From Azonexus sp. (GTDB lineage Bacteria; Pseudomonadota; Gammaproteobacteria; Burkholderiales; Rhodocyclaceae), in the NCBI GenBank assembly GCA_023150195.1, contig JAKLLI010000002.1, positions 1 to 21,919 of the forward strand: a stretch of 21,919 bases of DNA, read 5' to 3'. The first letter of the stretch is position 1. Every line of letters begins with the position of its first letter. The position numbers and the translations under genes are program-made. The notes beneath the pieces are model-generated. The model was given only the letters and a program-made list of their open reading frames with translations, did not search any database and was not told where the DNA came from. Below, in pieces: positions 6,685 to 14,567 of the stretch.

Positions 6685-7955
6685 CAGGGAGCGACCTTGG
6701 GGGTGATCCGCCAGCGAAATCGGCGGGGTTCGGCGTCCAGGGCCTTCGTGCTGCTCAGTATCTGGAAAGCTCCCCACGCCGCGAAATCCTTGTGCGCAGC
6801 ACGCTCGTCACCCCCCTCAGTCAGCGTGCCTTCTAACTCGATTTGTTCGGTGATCGGATTTGCGGTCGACGCCGGAAAATCGGGTATTTCCCAGCGCAGT
6901 GCATCCAGACGGATCGCTGGGTGGTGGTCGAGGGTGTCGCCAAGTGCGTGCAGACGCGCCGAAAACAAGGGCTGGCACGCCTGAATGGCCTGGCGAACTT
7001 CAGCACGTCGCCGGGCATCGCCCATGGCCCCGCCAGCCCGCTGCAATGTTTCCCGGTCTGTGCTCAGGGTCTGTCGTGCGCTGTCGATCCGGTTTTCCAA
7101 ATGCGCGAGCTGGCGCTGCAAATTCAGCAGGTTTTCGCCGTAGACCGCGATGATCGTGAGCGATACGACGGCCATCAGGGCCGCGGTCACGTGCAGCGCC
7201 TCCGCAATGCGAATCATCCGGGCCCTGGCCAGCAAGTGGCCTGGGGCGAACTGGGCCTGGGGCCAGTGACGCCATGGCAGTGAGAGCAAGTGCTGCGCGC
7301 TGCTGTCGTTGTCGGTGCCTTGCCCGGCACGACCGACAAGCGATGTCAGGGTGCGCGGCGCCGGTGTATCGGCCGTGGAAGCGGTCAACGGTGCGTGCGC
7401 TGCGTCAACGCGGGATGCGCTGAGCCAGCCGTCGCGAAGCCCGGTGCTTCGCGCGCCGTTTTCATGGGTTGAAAGAATGGTCGTGGCGCCATTTGTTGCG
7501 CCAAAGTGTCTGCAACACGCTTCGATTTGCATGGGCACGGCATGCAGAGCCAGCAGGCAGGCGTCCATTGTCTGCAGATCCGCCAGCCAGCGGGAGAGCC
7601 CCGTGGCGTGGCGGATGGCGATCATCTGCCAGTGTTGTCGTTCCGGCTCAAGTGCCGGCATGAGGCGGGCGCAGCGCCAGGCGCTGTCTGGAAAATGCTG
7701 TGCCAGACGTTGCTGGAGGACCTGCTTTTGTTCGCTGGCGGTGAGTTTCGGCAGCCAATCGTCGATGTAACTTTCTTCATCCGGATTGACCAGCAATGCC
7801 CATCGGCTTTTCGCTTGCTTTCGCAATAACTGGCCAAAGCCTGCATGACCTTCGGCGCTGTCGGCGAAACGCGCCATACAGTGCAGGTGACCGCCTTGCC
7901 GCCGCCAAACGCTGAGCGTGCCGGCATCCAGATAGAGCAGGTGTGACGGCTTCAA
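6684..7955 (-). CDS. GspL/MshI-like bitopic assembly protein (PilM-PilN-type fusion)
   Basis: Product of 423 residues. Residues 1-245 form a soluble cytoplasmic part beginning LLYLDAGTLSVWRRQGG, compatible with the degenerate actin-like fold of GspL and PilM. A single transmembrane helix lies at about 253-273 (VTAALMAVVSLTIIAVYG), then a coiled coil (about 276-306) and a periplasmic domain (about 320-423) of the size of the ferredoxin-like domain in GspL and PilN. GspL recruits the secretion ATPase to the membrane, which is the likely role here. It starts by ATGA overlap with the platform gene and ends with TGATG into the PilO-like gene, an adjacency matching mshI-mshJ, gspL-gspM and pilN-pilO. 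The cytoplasmic domain is strongly diverged: a segment at about 150-220 is low-complexity and rich in Ala, Thr and Ser. Confidence 0.78.
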   Translation of the reverse strand: MKPSHLLYLDAGTLSVWRRQGGHLHCMARFADSAEGHAGFGQLLRKQAKSRWALLVNPDEESYIDDWLPKLTASEQKQVLQQRLAQHFPDSAWRCARLMPALEPERQHWQMIAIRHATGLSRWLADLQTMDACLLALHAVPMQIEACCRHFGATNGATTILSTHENGARSTGLRDGWLSASRVDAAHAPLTASTADTPAPRTLTSLVGRAGQGTDNDSSAQHLLSLPWRHWPQAQFAPGHLLARARMIRIAEALHVTAALMAVVSLTIIAVYGENLLNLQRQLAHLENRIDSARQTLSTDRETLQRAGGAMGDARRRAEVRQAIQACQPLFSARLHALGDTLDHHPAIRLDALRWEIPDFPASTANPITEQIELEGTLTEGGDERAAHKDFAAWGAFQILSSTKALDAEPRRFRWRITPKVAP

Positions 7956-9142
7956 GGCAGCCCCCCGCCGACCAGAGCATAGATGGGTTGCAGCGTCGCC
8001 AGCATGATCCAGCCGAGGATCAGTCCCGCACCCAGTGTCAGGCTGGGTTCAAGCAAGGCCTGAATGCGGGTGATGCCATGTCGCGCCAGTCGCTCATGGC
8101 GTTCTGCCAGGGTGGACATGGCGTCCTCCAAATTGCCGGTGTGCTCGCCGATCTCAACCATCCTCAGGAAAAAAGGGGGGAAGCCGGGCGCTTCCCGGAA
8201 GACCGTGGATAGGGACTTGCCTTGCTCGAGTTGGTAAGCCATGCGGCGGGTGGACTGCTGGTAGCCAGGGTGCTCGAGCGTGCTGCCGGCCAGGCGCAGG
8301 GCGTCGATCAGCGGGATGCCGCTGCGATAGAGCAGGGCCATGACGCCAGCCAGACGCGCCAGTGAGAGATCGCGCAGGATGGGGCCGAATAGCGGTAATC
8401 GCGGCGTCAAGGCCGCGTAGCGCTCGCGGGTGCGGGGATGGCGCCACGCCAGGCGAAGCAGGGGCAAGAGAGCGATCATCAGCAGGAGTGCCGGCCAGTA
8501 GGCGAGCAGGGCATCGGAAAGCGCGAACAGGGCGCGGGTATGCCAAGGCAGCACTTGCGCACTCTCCTCCAGGAATCCCCGGATTTTCGGGACCAGAAAG
8601 GCCAGCAAAGTCAGGAGCGCAGTCAGTACTGCCGCCCCGGATAGCAGGGGTCGGATCAGCAGATGACGGGTCTGTTGTCGCAGGTCTTCGGCGCGTTTGA
8701 GATGGTCGGCAATCTGGTCAAGGACACGATCCAGACGGCCGCTGGCTTCGCCAGCGCAGACCAGGGCGACAAAGGTGGCTGAAAAATAGGCGGGCCATTC
8801 GGCCAGCGAGTGCGAGAAAGAATGACCGCATTGCAGACTCAGCCAGAGTTCTCGACAAATCATGGATAGTTCCGGGGAGGCTTCGTCGCTGGCGATGCTT
8901 TCGAGCGCATCGGCGAGCGGCAGGCCAGCGCGCAGGCATTGCCCGATTTGCAGGCTGAGCGCGGCCGGAATTTCCCGCCTGACTGCGGTCGACCGCAAGT
9001 GTTTCGTTTTTTTGCAACTCAGCAGGATCAGCTGCCTGGCCGCGAGTTTTTGTGCCAATGCCGCGACGGTCCCGGCCAAGGCGTAGCCGGTGCATAAACC
9101 GCCACGCTCATCGAGGGCGCGATAGCGGAATGCGCTACTCAT
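7952..9142 (-). CDS. GspF/PilC/MshG-family inner-membrane platform protein
   Basis: Product of 396 residues, the usual length for this family (about 400). It forms the polytopic core of the assembly platform and couples the ATPase to pilin extraction from the membrane. The N-terminus FRYRALDERGG is the standard opening. Two GspF repeats are visible: the first (about 60-185) contains LRAGLPLADALESIA and CAGEASGRLDRVLDQIADHL, the second (about 260-390) contains YRSGIPLIDALRLAG, FPPFFLRMVEIGEHTGNLEDAM and a C-terminal membrane helix (LLEPSLTLGAGLILGWIMLA). Each repeat carries the conserved glutamate of the GE.sG.L motif. Membrane helices follow the first repeat (about 165-190 and 215-235). Starts with ATGA overlap on the ATPase gene. 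Confidence 0.93.
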   Translation of the reverse strand: MSSAFRYRALDERGGLCTGYALAGTVAALAQKLAARQLILLSCKKTKHLRSTAVRREIPAALSLQIGQCLRAGLPLADALESIASDEASPELSMICRELWLSLQCGHSFSHSLAEWPAYFSATFVALVCAGEASGRLDRVLDQIADHLKRAEDLRQQTRHLLIRPLLSGAAVLTALLTLLAFLVPKIRGFLEESAQVLPWHTRALFALSDALLAYWPALLLMIALLPLLRLAWRHPRTRERYAALTPRLPLFGPILRDLSLARLAGVMALLYRSGIPLIDALRLAGSTLEHPGYQQSTRRMAYQLEQGKSLSTVFREAPGFPPFFLRMVEIGEHTGNLEDAMSTLAERHERLARHGITRIQALLEPSLTLGAGLILGWIMLATLQPIYALVGGGLP

Positions 9143-10803
9143 GGCGGCCCATCAAGGTCAAGCACGCGAGCCAGTTCGGCCAGCGATGTGTCGCCGCTGC
9201 GGACCCGTTCAAGACCATCATGAAGCAGGGTGGTGAATCCATGGCGGCTGGCGCACTCGCGCAGTTGCCGGGGCGATGCGTTGGCGGCCAGGAGATCGTC
9301 GAGCGCCGGATCGATGCGCAGGACCTCGGCGATTGCCATGCGGCCGAGATATCCCTGCCCTCGACATGCCGGGCAGCCCACAGCCATGAAAATCTCGCCG
9401 TCGCCAAATCGCTGCTGAGTTTCAGCATCAGGTGGCTGGGGACGTTTGCAGTGCGGACAGAGCTGGCGCAAAAGTCGCTGCGCCAGAATGCCGATCAGGT
9501 TGCCCTGTAAATGTGTCAGCGGAATGCCGAGTTCGCGGAGGCGGTAGAGTGCGCCAAAGGCGTTGCTTGCATGCAGCGTGGCATGTACCTGATGACCCGT
9601 CAGCGCTGCACGCAGTGCCATGGCAGCGGTGTCGGCATCGCGGATTTCGCCAATCAGCAGAATGTCCGGGTCCTGTCGCAGCATGGAGCGCACACCGCTG
9701 GCAAATTCCAGTTTGATGTTGTCCGAAAGCGAAGTCTGCCGGATCAGGGGGATCGGATATTCGACGGGGTCCTCCAGCGTCATGATGTGAACCTGCGGTC
9801 GATTCAGTGCTGACAGCATCGAGTACAGCGTGGTGGTTTTGCCGCAACCTGTGGGGCCGGCAACCAGCAGCAGTCCTTCCGGGCGCTGCATCATGCGGCG
9901 CAAGGTGTTCAGCAAGTCGGGGCGGAGGCCAAGCTTGGTCAGGGGGACGATGCCTTTGTGGCGGTCGAGCAGGCGTATCACGATATTTTCGCCATGCAGC
10001 GTAGGCTGGCTGGCGACCCGGAAGTCGATCATGCGGCCGCCGATCCTCTGTCCGATGTGGCCATCCTGTGGTGCGCGGGTTTCCGCGATGTTCATGCCGG
10101 ACATCACTTTGATGCGTCCGCAGAGCATGGGCCACGCAGTTTTGTTGAGGATGCGTATCGGGTGCAGGATGCCGTCGATCCGGTAACGAATCCGCAGGCT
10201 GGCCTGTTCCGGCTCCAGGTGAATATCCGAGGCACCCCGGTGGGTGGCGTCGTTGAGGATGGCATCCAGTAACTGGACAGCCGGGGCGTCATCCAGCGAG
10301 AGCGGGTTTTGGCCGCGCTGTTCCAGCGCCGGGAGCAAGTGCTCGATCGATAGTCGGGGTCCCGCGTGGCGACGCAAGGCGGTTTCGATTTCGCCTTCGC
10401 TGGCCAGGACGAAATCGAGCTTGCCAATGTCCGGCAGGCATTGTTGCAGCGTTGCCCGTAGTCCCTGTAAGCCTTCTCCGGTACAGGCGATGCGCAAGCT
10501 GCGGGGATTTTCGGAAAAAGCGATCGGGAGCACGCCAAGCCGGGTGATTTCGTCCGGTGGCATGCAGGCCAGAGCCGCACTGCTGGGAATATCCTGTTGT
10601 GGATCAAAGCGGGGCAGGGCGTATTGTGCGGCTAATGCATCCCAGATGGATTTTTCGTCGCTGAAATCCAGACTGGCCAACAGGCTGCCCAGTCGCTTTC
10701 GAGTCTGTGACTGGGCTTGAAGGGCGATCCGCAGATGGTCCGGGTCGAGTTGCCCAGTGGCAACCAAGGCCTCGCCGAGACGATGGGTGGTGGGCTGCTT
10801 CAT
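9139..10803 (-). CDS. GspE/PilB/MshE-family secretion/pilus assembly ATPase
   Basis: Hexameric cytoplasmic ATPase that drives pilin polymerisation. The 554-residue product has an N-terminal GspE_N (T2SSE_N/MshEN-type) region at 1-150. The ATPase core carries Walker A GPTGCGKTT (316-324), Asp box TLEDPVEYP (342-350), Walker B LLIGEIRD (382-389) and His box TGHQVHATLHASNA (402-415). A zinc-binding tetracysteine follows (Cys449, Cys452, Cys477, Cys480), diagnostic of assembly ATPases (PilB, GspE) and absent from retraction ATPases (PilT). All catalytic residues are present, so it should be active. Cys in place of the usual Ser in Walker A is a mild variant. Start overlaps the secretin stop as ATGA. 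Choice between T2SS, MSHA and T4P names cannot be made from this protein alone. Confidence 0.95.
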   Translation of the reverse strand: MKQPTTHRLGEALVATGQLDPDHLRIALQAQSQTRKRLGSLLASLDFSDEKSIWDALAAQYALPRFDPQQDIPSSAALACMPPDEITRLGVLPIAFSENPRSLRIACTGEGLQGLRATLQQCLPDIGKLDFVLASEGEIETALRRHAGPRLSIEHLLPALEQRGQNPLSLDDAPAVQLLDAILNDATHRGASDIHLEPEQASLRIRYRIDGILHPIRILNKTAWPMLCGRIKVMSGMNIAETRAPQDGHIGQRIGGRMIDFRVASQPTLHGENIVIRLLDRHKGIVPLTKLGLRPDLLNTLRRMMQRPEGLLLVAGPTGCGKTTTLYSMLSALNRPQVHIMTLEDPVEYPIPLIRQTSLSDNIKLEFASGVRSMLRQDPDILLIGEIRDADTAAMALRAALTGHQVHATLHASNAFGALYRLRELGIPLTHLQGNLIGILAQRLLRQLCPHCKRPQPPDAETQQRFGDGEIFMAVGCPACRGQGYLGRMAIAEVLRIDPALDDLLAANASPRQLRECASRHGFTTLLHDGLERVRSGDTSLAELARVLDLDGPP

Positions 10804-12341
10804 GGTGGGAAGTGGCGTGCGCGCAAGGGAGGCGCACGATCCGAAACGTCGAAATGCTCTTGTTTGGGCAGCTGCTCGCGCAAACCGGCGTAGTCACTGC
10901 GCAGGGAAGGTTCCACGATGATGATGGGGCGTAGAAAAATGACCAGTTCCGTCTTGCGAGTCTGGTTGTTCCGATTGCTGACCAGTTCACCTGCCAGGGG
11001 GATCTCGCCGAGCAAGGGCAGGCGCTGGGTTTGATAGTTGATCTGGTCTTCCATCAGGCCACCGAGGACGGCGATTTGACCGTGGTGCAGGCGCATGACC
11101 GACTCAATTTCCCGCGTTCTGATCATGGGCACCAGATTTTCTATCCCGTTTTTGCGCAAGTCGGGATTGGGGTCGGCAACTTCCCGTCCGACGCTGGTAA
11201 TCGTTGGACGAATATTGAGGATGATGTCCCGTTCGGAGGAGATTTGCGGCGTGACGCCCATCACCAGGCCGACCGAGACGGTCTGTGGCGTGGTGGTGTA
11301 AGTGACCGTGCTGCCGACATTGGCAGTACTCGTGGTGTCTGCCTTGACGGTGAAATACACATAGTTCTCAACCACCTTGAGCAAGGCAGTCTGGTTGTTG
11401 AGGACGGACAGTCGCGGGCTGGAAAGGACCCGTGTGGTGCCAAAACGCTCCAGCAGGCTGATCAGGGCTTGCGGATTGTCGTTGCGGTTGTAACGCAGGT
11501 TGACGGCGTTTTTGAGTGGGTTGCCGGCAAATTCGAAGAGGCCTGTCCGGACCAGACCGCTCCAATCCACGCCTTGCTCGTGCCCATCACTCAGGGCGAC
11601 TTCGACAATGGTCGCCTCAATGAGCACCTGTCGCCGAATCGCGTTGTCCAGTGCACGCAGATAGCCGGCGATTTTGCGATGCTGCTTTTCGGTGGCCTGC
11701 ACGGAAATCAGTCCGGCTTCCGGATCGATGATGACGTTGCCGACGCCTTCGCCTTTTTCCGTGCCCAGCAGGCCGAGCAGGTGCTGTTCAATGCGCTCCC
11801 AGAGACGATGATGGCTGGTGTTTTCGATGCGGGTGCTGGATTGACTGCCGGTGTTGGCTGTTCCTTGCTGGCCTGCGCCGATCTGCATGGTGTTGGCAAC
11901 GGCGGCGCTGACGCGCCGCTCCAGGTTGACGTAATTGAGCGGGTAGTGGCGCATGTATGGGGTGTCACGTTTGACATGAAGGCTGCCCTTGCCCGTGTAT
12001 TCAAAGCGGATGGGCAGCTGGCCGGCGATGCGCTCGAGGATCTCCGGGAGTGGCTGCTTGAGTGCGTTGAGCGTGATCGTTCCCTCCACATCGGGGTCGA
12101 TACTGATATCGATTTCGGCATCCCGTGCTAGCGCGAACAACAAGTCTTCAGCGGGGACTTTGCGCACGGTGACGCTGAAGTGGCGCTCAGGCGCTGTCGG
12201 GACAGGGGGCGCGCTGACGGCCTCGACTTCCGGGAGCGTGGCTTGTTCTGGAAGCGGTGCTGCAAGATGGCCTGCCAGCGGTGTTCTGGGGGATGGGGCG
12301 GTGCAAGCGGCAAGAAGAAGTGCAAGCAGCAGCGGAAGCAT
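10800..12341 (-). CDS. Secretin lipoprotein, MshL/PilQ/GspD family
   Basis: Outer-membrane multimeric channel and first gene of the operon. The 513-residue product begins with a lipoprotein signal peptide (LLLALLLAAC, lipobox LAAC, Cys13). A secretin/TonB short N-terminal (STN) domain lies at about 58-125 (VPAEDLLFALARDAEIDISI), a KH-like N1 domain at about 200-235, and the secretin core at about 300-475 with VLSSPRLSVLNNQTALLKV, VGLVMGVTPQISSERDIILNIRP, GQIAVLGGLMEDQ and the terminal KTELVIFLRPIII. Self-lipidation, short length and a single N1-type domain resemble MshL rather than GspD or PilQ, which have several N domains or AMIN domains. After the core only about 35 residues remain, with no obvious S-domain for a pilotin. 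Start chosen because the ATG at 12341 directly yields the lipoprotein signal. Confidence 0.92.
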   Translation of the reverse strand: MLPLLLALLLAACTAPSPRTPLAGHLAAPLPEQATLPEVEAVSAPPVPTAPERHFSVTVRKVPAEDLLFALARDAEIDISIDPDVEGTITLNALKQPLPEILERIAGQLPIRFEYTGKGSLHVKRDTPYMRHYPLNYVNLERRVSAAVANTMQIGAGQQGTANTGSQSSTRIENTSHHRLWERIEQHLLGLLGTEKGEGVGNVIIDPEAGLISVQATEKQHRKIAGYLRALDNAIRRQVLIEATIVEVALSDGHEQGVDWSGLVRTGLFEFAGNPLKNAVNLRYNRNDNPQALISLLERFGTTRVLSSPRLSVLNNQTALLKVVENYVYFTVKADTTSTANVGSTVTYTTTPQTVSVGLVMGVTPQISSERDIILNIRPTITSVGREVADPNPDLRKNGIENLVPMIRTREIESVMRLHHGQIAVLGGLMEDQINYQTQRLPLLGEIPLAGELVSNRNNQTRKTELVIFLRPIIIVEPSLRSDYAGLREQLPKQEHFDVSDRAPPLRARHFPP

Positions 12342-12377
12342 TTGGGTATGTTGAACGGGTTATGCCAATGAGATTTT

Positions 12378-12407
12378 ATTTTAGCCTCAAATATTTCCAT
12401 TTGTCAT
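12378..12407 (-). promoter_or_regulatory. Candidate sigma-70 promoter of the pilus/secretion operon
   Basis: On the minus strand, ATGACA (12402-12407) and TAAAAT (12378-12383) are separated by 18 bp. Each hexamer matches consensus at five of six positions. The segment is conspicuously AT-rich against GC-rich neighbours and lies about 37 bp upstream of the secretin ATG, giving a leader of roughly 30 nt. No internal promoter is obvious further down the operon. Confidence 0.5.
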
Positions 12408-12462
12408 TAATTTGGTTGGCTTGAGTTGTTTTCTTCCGGGCGGCTTGATCGGGAACTTCTGA

Positions 12463-12468
12463 TAGAAT
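12463..12468 (+). promoter_or_regulatory. Candidate -10 box of the mla operon
   Basis: TAGAAT lies 17 bp before the mlaF ATG and matches the -10 consensus at five of six positions. There is no good -35 at 16-18 bp; a TTGATC at 12445-12450 is too close (12 bp). If used, the mRNA leader would be about 10 nt or less, with no Shine-Dalgarno. Confidence 0.3.
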
Positions 12469-12485
12469 TGGCGCCTTCGCTCATC

Positions 12486-13313
12486 ATGGAACCAGTCCGC
12501 TTGTCCTCAGACCACTTGGTCGATGTCTCCGACCTCCACTTCAACTACGACGGCCGTCCTGTCCTGCAGGGGATCAACATGAAGATCCGGCGGGGAAGCG
12601 TTGTCGCCATCATGGGCGGGTCGGGGTGCGGAAAAACCACGCTGCTGCGCTGTATCGGTGGACAGTTGCGGCCTTCGTCTGGTGGTGTCTCGGTAGATGG
12701 TCTTTCCATCGCGGCGGCTTCGCAGTCGGCGCTCTATGCGCTGCGTCGCCGTATGGGCATGCTGTTTCAGTTCGGTGCGCTGTTTACCGATCTCTCGGTT
12801 TTCGAAAATGTGGCGTTTCCGCTCCGCGAGCACACCGATCTCTCGGATGAGCTGATTCGTGACCTTGTATTGATGAAGCTCGAATCCGTTGGCTTGCGTG
12901 GCGCCCGCGATCTGATGCCCGGGGCGTTGTCTGGCGGCATGGCGCGGCGGGTCGCCCTGGCGCGTGCGATTGCGCTGGATCCCATGTTGATCATGTACGA
13001 CGAGCCGTTCACTGGCCTCGACCCCATTGCGCTGGGCGTCATCGGGGAATTGATCCGTCGTCTGAACGATGCGCTGGGGGCGACCTCAATCATGGTGACC
13101 CATGATGTTCAGGAGTCGTTGCAGATCGTCGATTACATCTATTTCCTCAACGGGGGGCGGGTCGTCGCCGAAGGCACGCCGGATCAGATCCGGGCATCGG
13201 ATGATCCCTTTGTGCATCAGTTCGTCCATGCGAAGTCTGACGGCCCGGTACATTTCGATTACCCCGCTGCGCCCGCCGCCGAGGATTTTCGTCTGGGAGC
13301 TGCGCATGGCTGA
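12486..13313 (+). CDS. mlaF: Phospholipid ABC transporter ATP-binding protein MlaF
   Basis: Cytoplasmic ATPase of the inner-membrane MlaFEDB complex, which moves phospholipids between MlaC and the inner membrane to maintain outer-membrane asymmetry. The 275-residue product has Walker A GGSGCGKTT (44-52), Q-loop region MGMLFQFGALF (90-100), signature LSGGMARR (148-155) and Walker B LIMYDEP (168-174) followed by FTGLDP; the LFQFGALF stretch is typical of MlaF. The start ATG at 12486 gives the normal family length. An upstream TTG in the same frame would add 20 atypical residues. No ribosome-binding site is visible. First gene of an operon that continues by overlaps into mlaE and beyond. Confidence 0.96.
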   Translation: MEPVRLSSDHLVDVSDLHFNYDGRPVLQGINMKIRRGSVVAIMGGSGCGKTTLLRCIGGQLRPSSGGVSVDGLSIAAASQSALYALRRRMGMLFQFGALFTDLSVFENVAFPLREHTDLSDELIRDLVLMKLESVGLRGARDLMPGALSGGMARRVALARAIALDPMLIMYDEPFTGLDPIALGVIGELIRRLNDALGATSIMVTHDVQESLQIVDYIYFLNGGRVVAEGTPDQIRASDDPFVHQFVHAKSDGPVHFDYPAAPAAEDFRLGAAHG

Positions 13314-14097
13314 TCCGCTCGCTCTGATCCGCCGGCTGGGCGCCGCGACCGTCGATCGTATCTGGCGCCTGGGCTTTGCCAGTCGCTTCCTGCTGGCCAT
13401 TTTCGTGCATTCGGGCGCTGCCTTCCGGCGTCTGCCGCTGACTTTGCGGGAGATTTATTTCAGCGGGGTGCTCTCGCTGCTGATCATTCTTGTCTCCGGT
13501 CTCTTTGTGGGTTTGGTGCTGGGCTTGCAGGGGTATGAAACCTTGCAGCGTTACGGGTCGACCGAAGCCCTGGGAATTCTGGTGGCCTTGTCACTGGTTC
13601 GCGAACTGGGGCCCGTGGTTGCCGGTTTACTGTTTGCGTCGCGTGCGGGTTCTTCAATCACGGCGGAAATCGGCTTGATGAAAACCACCGAGCAGCTCAA
13701 AGCCATGGACATGATGGCGGTGAATCCGATTGCGCGGGTGGTTGCGCCTCGTTTTTGGGGTGGCGTCATTTCGATGCCGCTGCTGGCGGCCATGTTTTCA
13801 GCCATGGGTGTGTTTGGTGGCTGGCTGATCGGCGTGGTGCTGATCGGTGTCGACGATGGCGCCTTCTGGTCGCAGATGCAATCAAGTGTGGATTTTCGTT
13901 ACGATGTGCTCAATGGCATTATCAAAAGTGTGGTTTTTGGCTTCGCCGTATCGCTGATTGCGGTCTTCGAGGGTTATGACTCGGTGCCGACTGCCGAAGG
14001 GGTCTCCCGGGCCATCACGCGCACGGTGGTCACGTCTGCCATGACCATTCTGGCGCTCGATTTTGTTCTGACGTCGTTCATGTTCCGGGGTAATTAA
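13306..14097 (+). CDS. mlaE: Phospholipid ABC transporter permease MlaE
   Basis: Inner-membrane permease of the Mla complex, 263 residues, about five or six membrane segments. Family landmarks are the N-terminal interfacial helix region, GLVLGLQGYETLQRYG, the LVRELGPVVAGLLFASRAGSS segment (the EQ/ELGP coupling region that contacts MlaF), EIGLMKTTEQLKAMDMM and GYDSVPTAEGVSRA near the C-terminus. The ATG at 13306 is eight bases inside the end of mlaF and gives MADPLALIRRLG, the expected length (E. coli MlaE is about 260). Longer in-frame extensions lie wholly inside mlaF and are not real. Confidence 0.96.
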   Translation: MADPLALIRRLGAATVDRIWRLGFASRFLLAIFVHSGAAFRRLPLTLREIYFSGVLSLLIILVSGLFVGLVLGLQGYETLQRYGSTEALGILVALSLVRELGPVVAGLLFASRAGSSITAEIGLMKTTEQLKAMDMMAVNPIARVVAPRFWGGVISMPLLAAMFSAMGVFGGWLIGVVLIGVDDGAFWSQMQSSVDFRYDVLNGIIKSVVFGFAVSLIAVFEGYDSVPTAEGVSRAITRTVVTSAMTILALDFVLTSFMFRGN

Positions 14098-14567
14098 TGA
14101 ACCGTACCGTTCTCGACCTGTGGGTGGGGCTTTTTGTTGCAATGGGCCTTGCTGCCATCCTGTTCCTCGCACTCAAAGTGGGCAACCTTTCATCGGCGCA
14201 CTTGTCTGATACATATGTGTTGCAGGCCAAGTTTGATAATATCGGCGGCCTGAAGGTGCGTGGCCCGGTCAAAAGCGCCGGGGTGCTGGTGGGCAGAATT
14301 GCGGACATCCGCTTTGATCCGGCCAGCTATGAGGCGGTGGTGACCCTGAATGTCGATGGGCGCTATCGTTTTCCCAAGGATACTTTCGCTTCCATCTATA
14401 CCGCGGGTTTGCTGGGTGAGCAGTACATCGGGCTGGATGTCGGCGGGGATGAAAAAATGCTGCAGGCGGGCGAAACGATCGCGAAAACCCAGTCTGCTGT
14501 GGTGCTGGAAAAGCTGATCAGTCAGTTTCTCTTCAATAAGGCTTCGGAAGGACAGGGCAGCAAATGA
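14097..14567 (+). CDS. mlaD: Mla system substrate-binding protein MlaD (MCE domain)
   Basis: MCE protein that forms a hexameric ring in the periplasm on the MlaFEB complex and passes lipid to and from MlaC. The 156-residue product has an N-terminal membrane anchor at about 8-27 (LWVGLFVAMGLAAILFLALK), then an MCE domain at about 37-117 with YVLQAKFDNIGGLKVRGPVK, AGVLVGRI and the pore-loop region GLLGEQYIGLDVG, and a hydrophobic C-terminal helix (AVVLEKLISQFLFN) that lines the ring. Length is slightly below E. coli MlaD (183). Its ATG shares one base with the mlaE stop (TAATG), suggesting coupled translation. Confidence 0.95.
   Translation: MNRTVLDLWVGLFVAMGLAAILFLALKVGNLSSAHLSDTYVLQAKFDNIGGLKVRGPVKSAGVLVGRIADIRFDPASYEAVVTLNVDGRYRFPKDTFASIYTAGLLGEQYIGLDVGGDEKMLQAGETIAKTQSAVVLEKLISQFLFNKASEGQGSK

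Noticed and set aside
6208..6777. Longer N-terminus for the PilO-like gene
   Set aside because: The extra 31 residues lie inside the upstream gene and would bury the membrane helix. The TGATG junction at 6684 gives a normal PilO-type start.
11031..12131. 366-codon plus-strand open frame
   Set aside because: Antisense to the secretin; the secretin motifs and lipoprotein signal support the minus-strand reading.
2675..12341. Naming the locus as a standard T2SS (gspDEFGHIJKLM)
   Set aside because: No GspC, no clear GspG/H/I/J set, an MshL-like lipidated secretin and MSHA-like order I-J-K; class-level names only are justified.
12426..13313. mlaF starting at the upstream TTG
   Set aside because: It would add 20 residues not typical of MlaF; the ATG at 12486 gives the family length, although no Shine-Dalgarno supports it.
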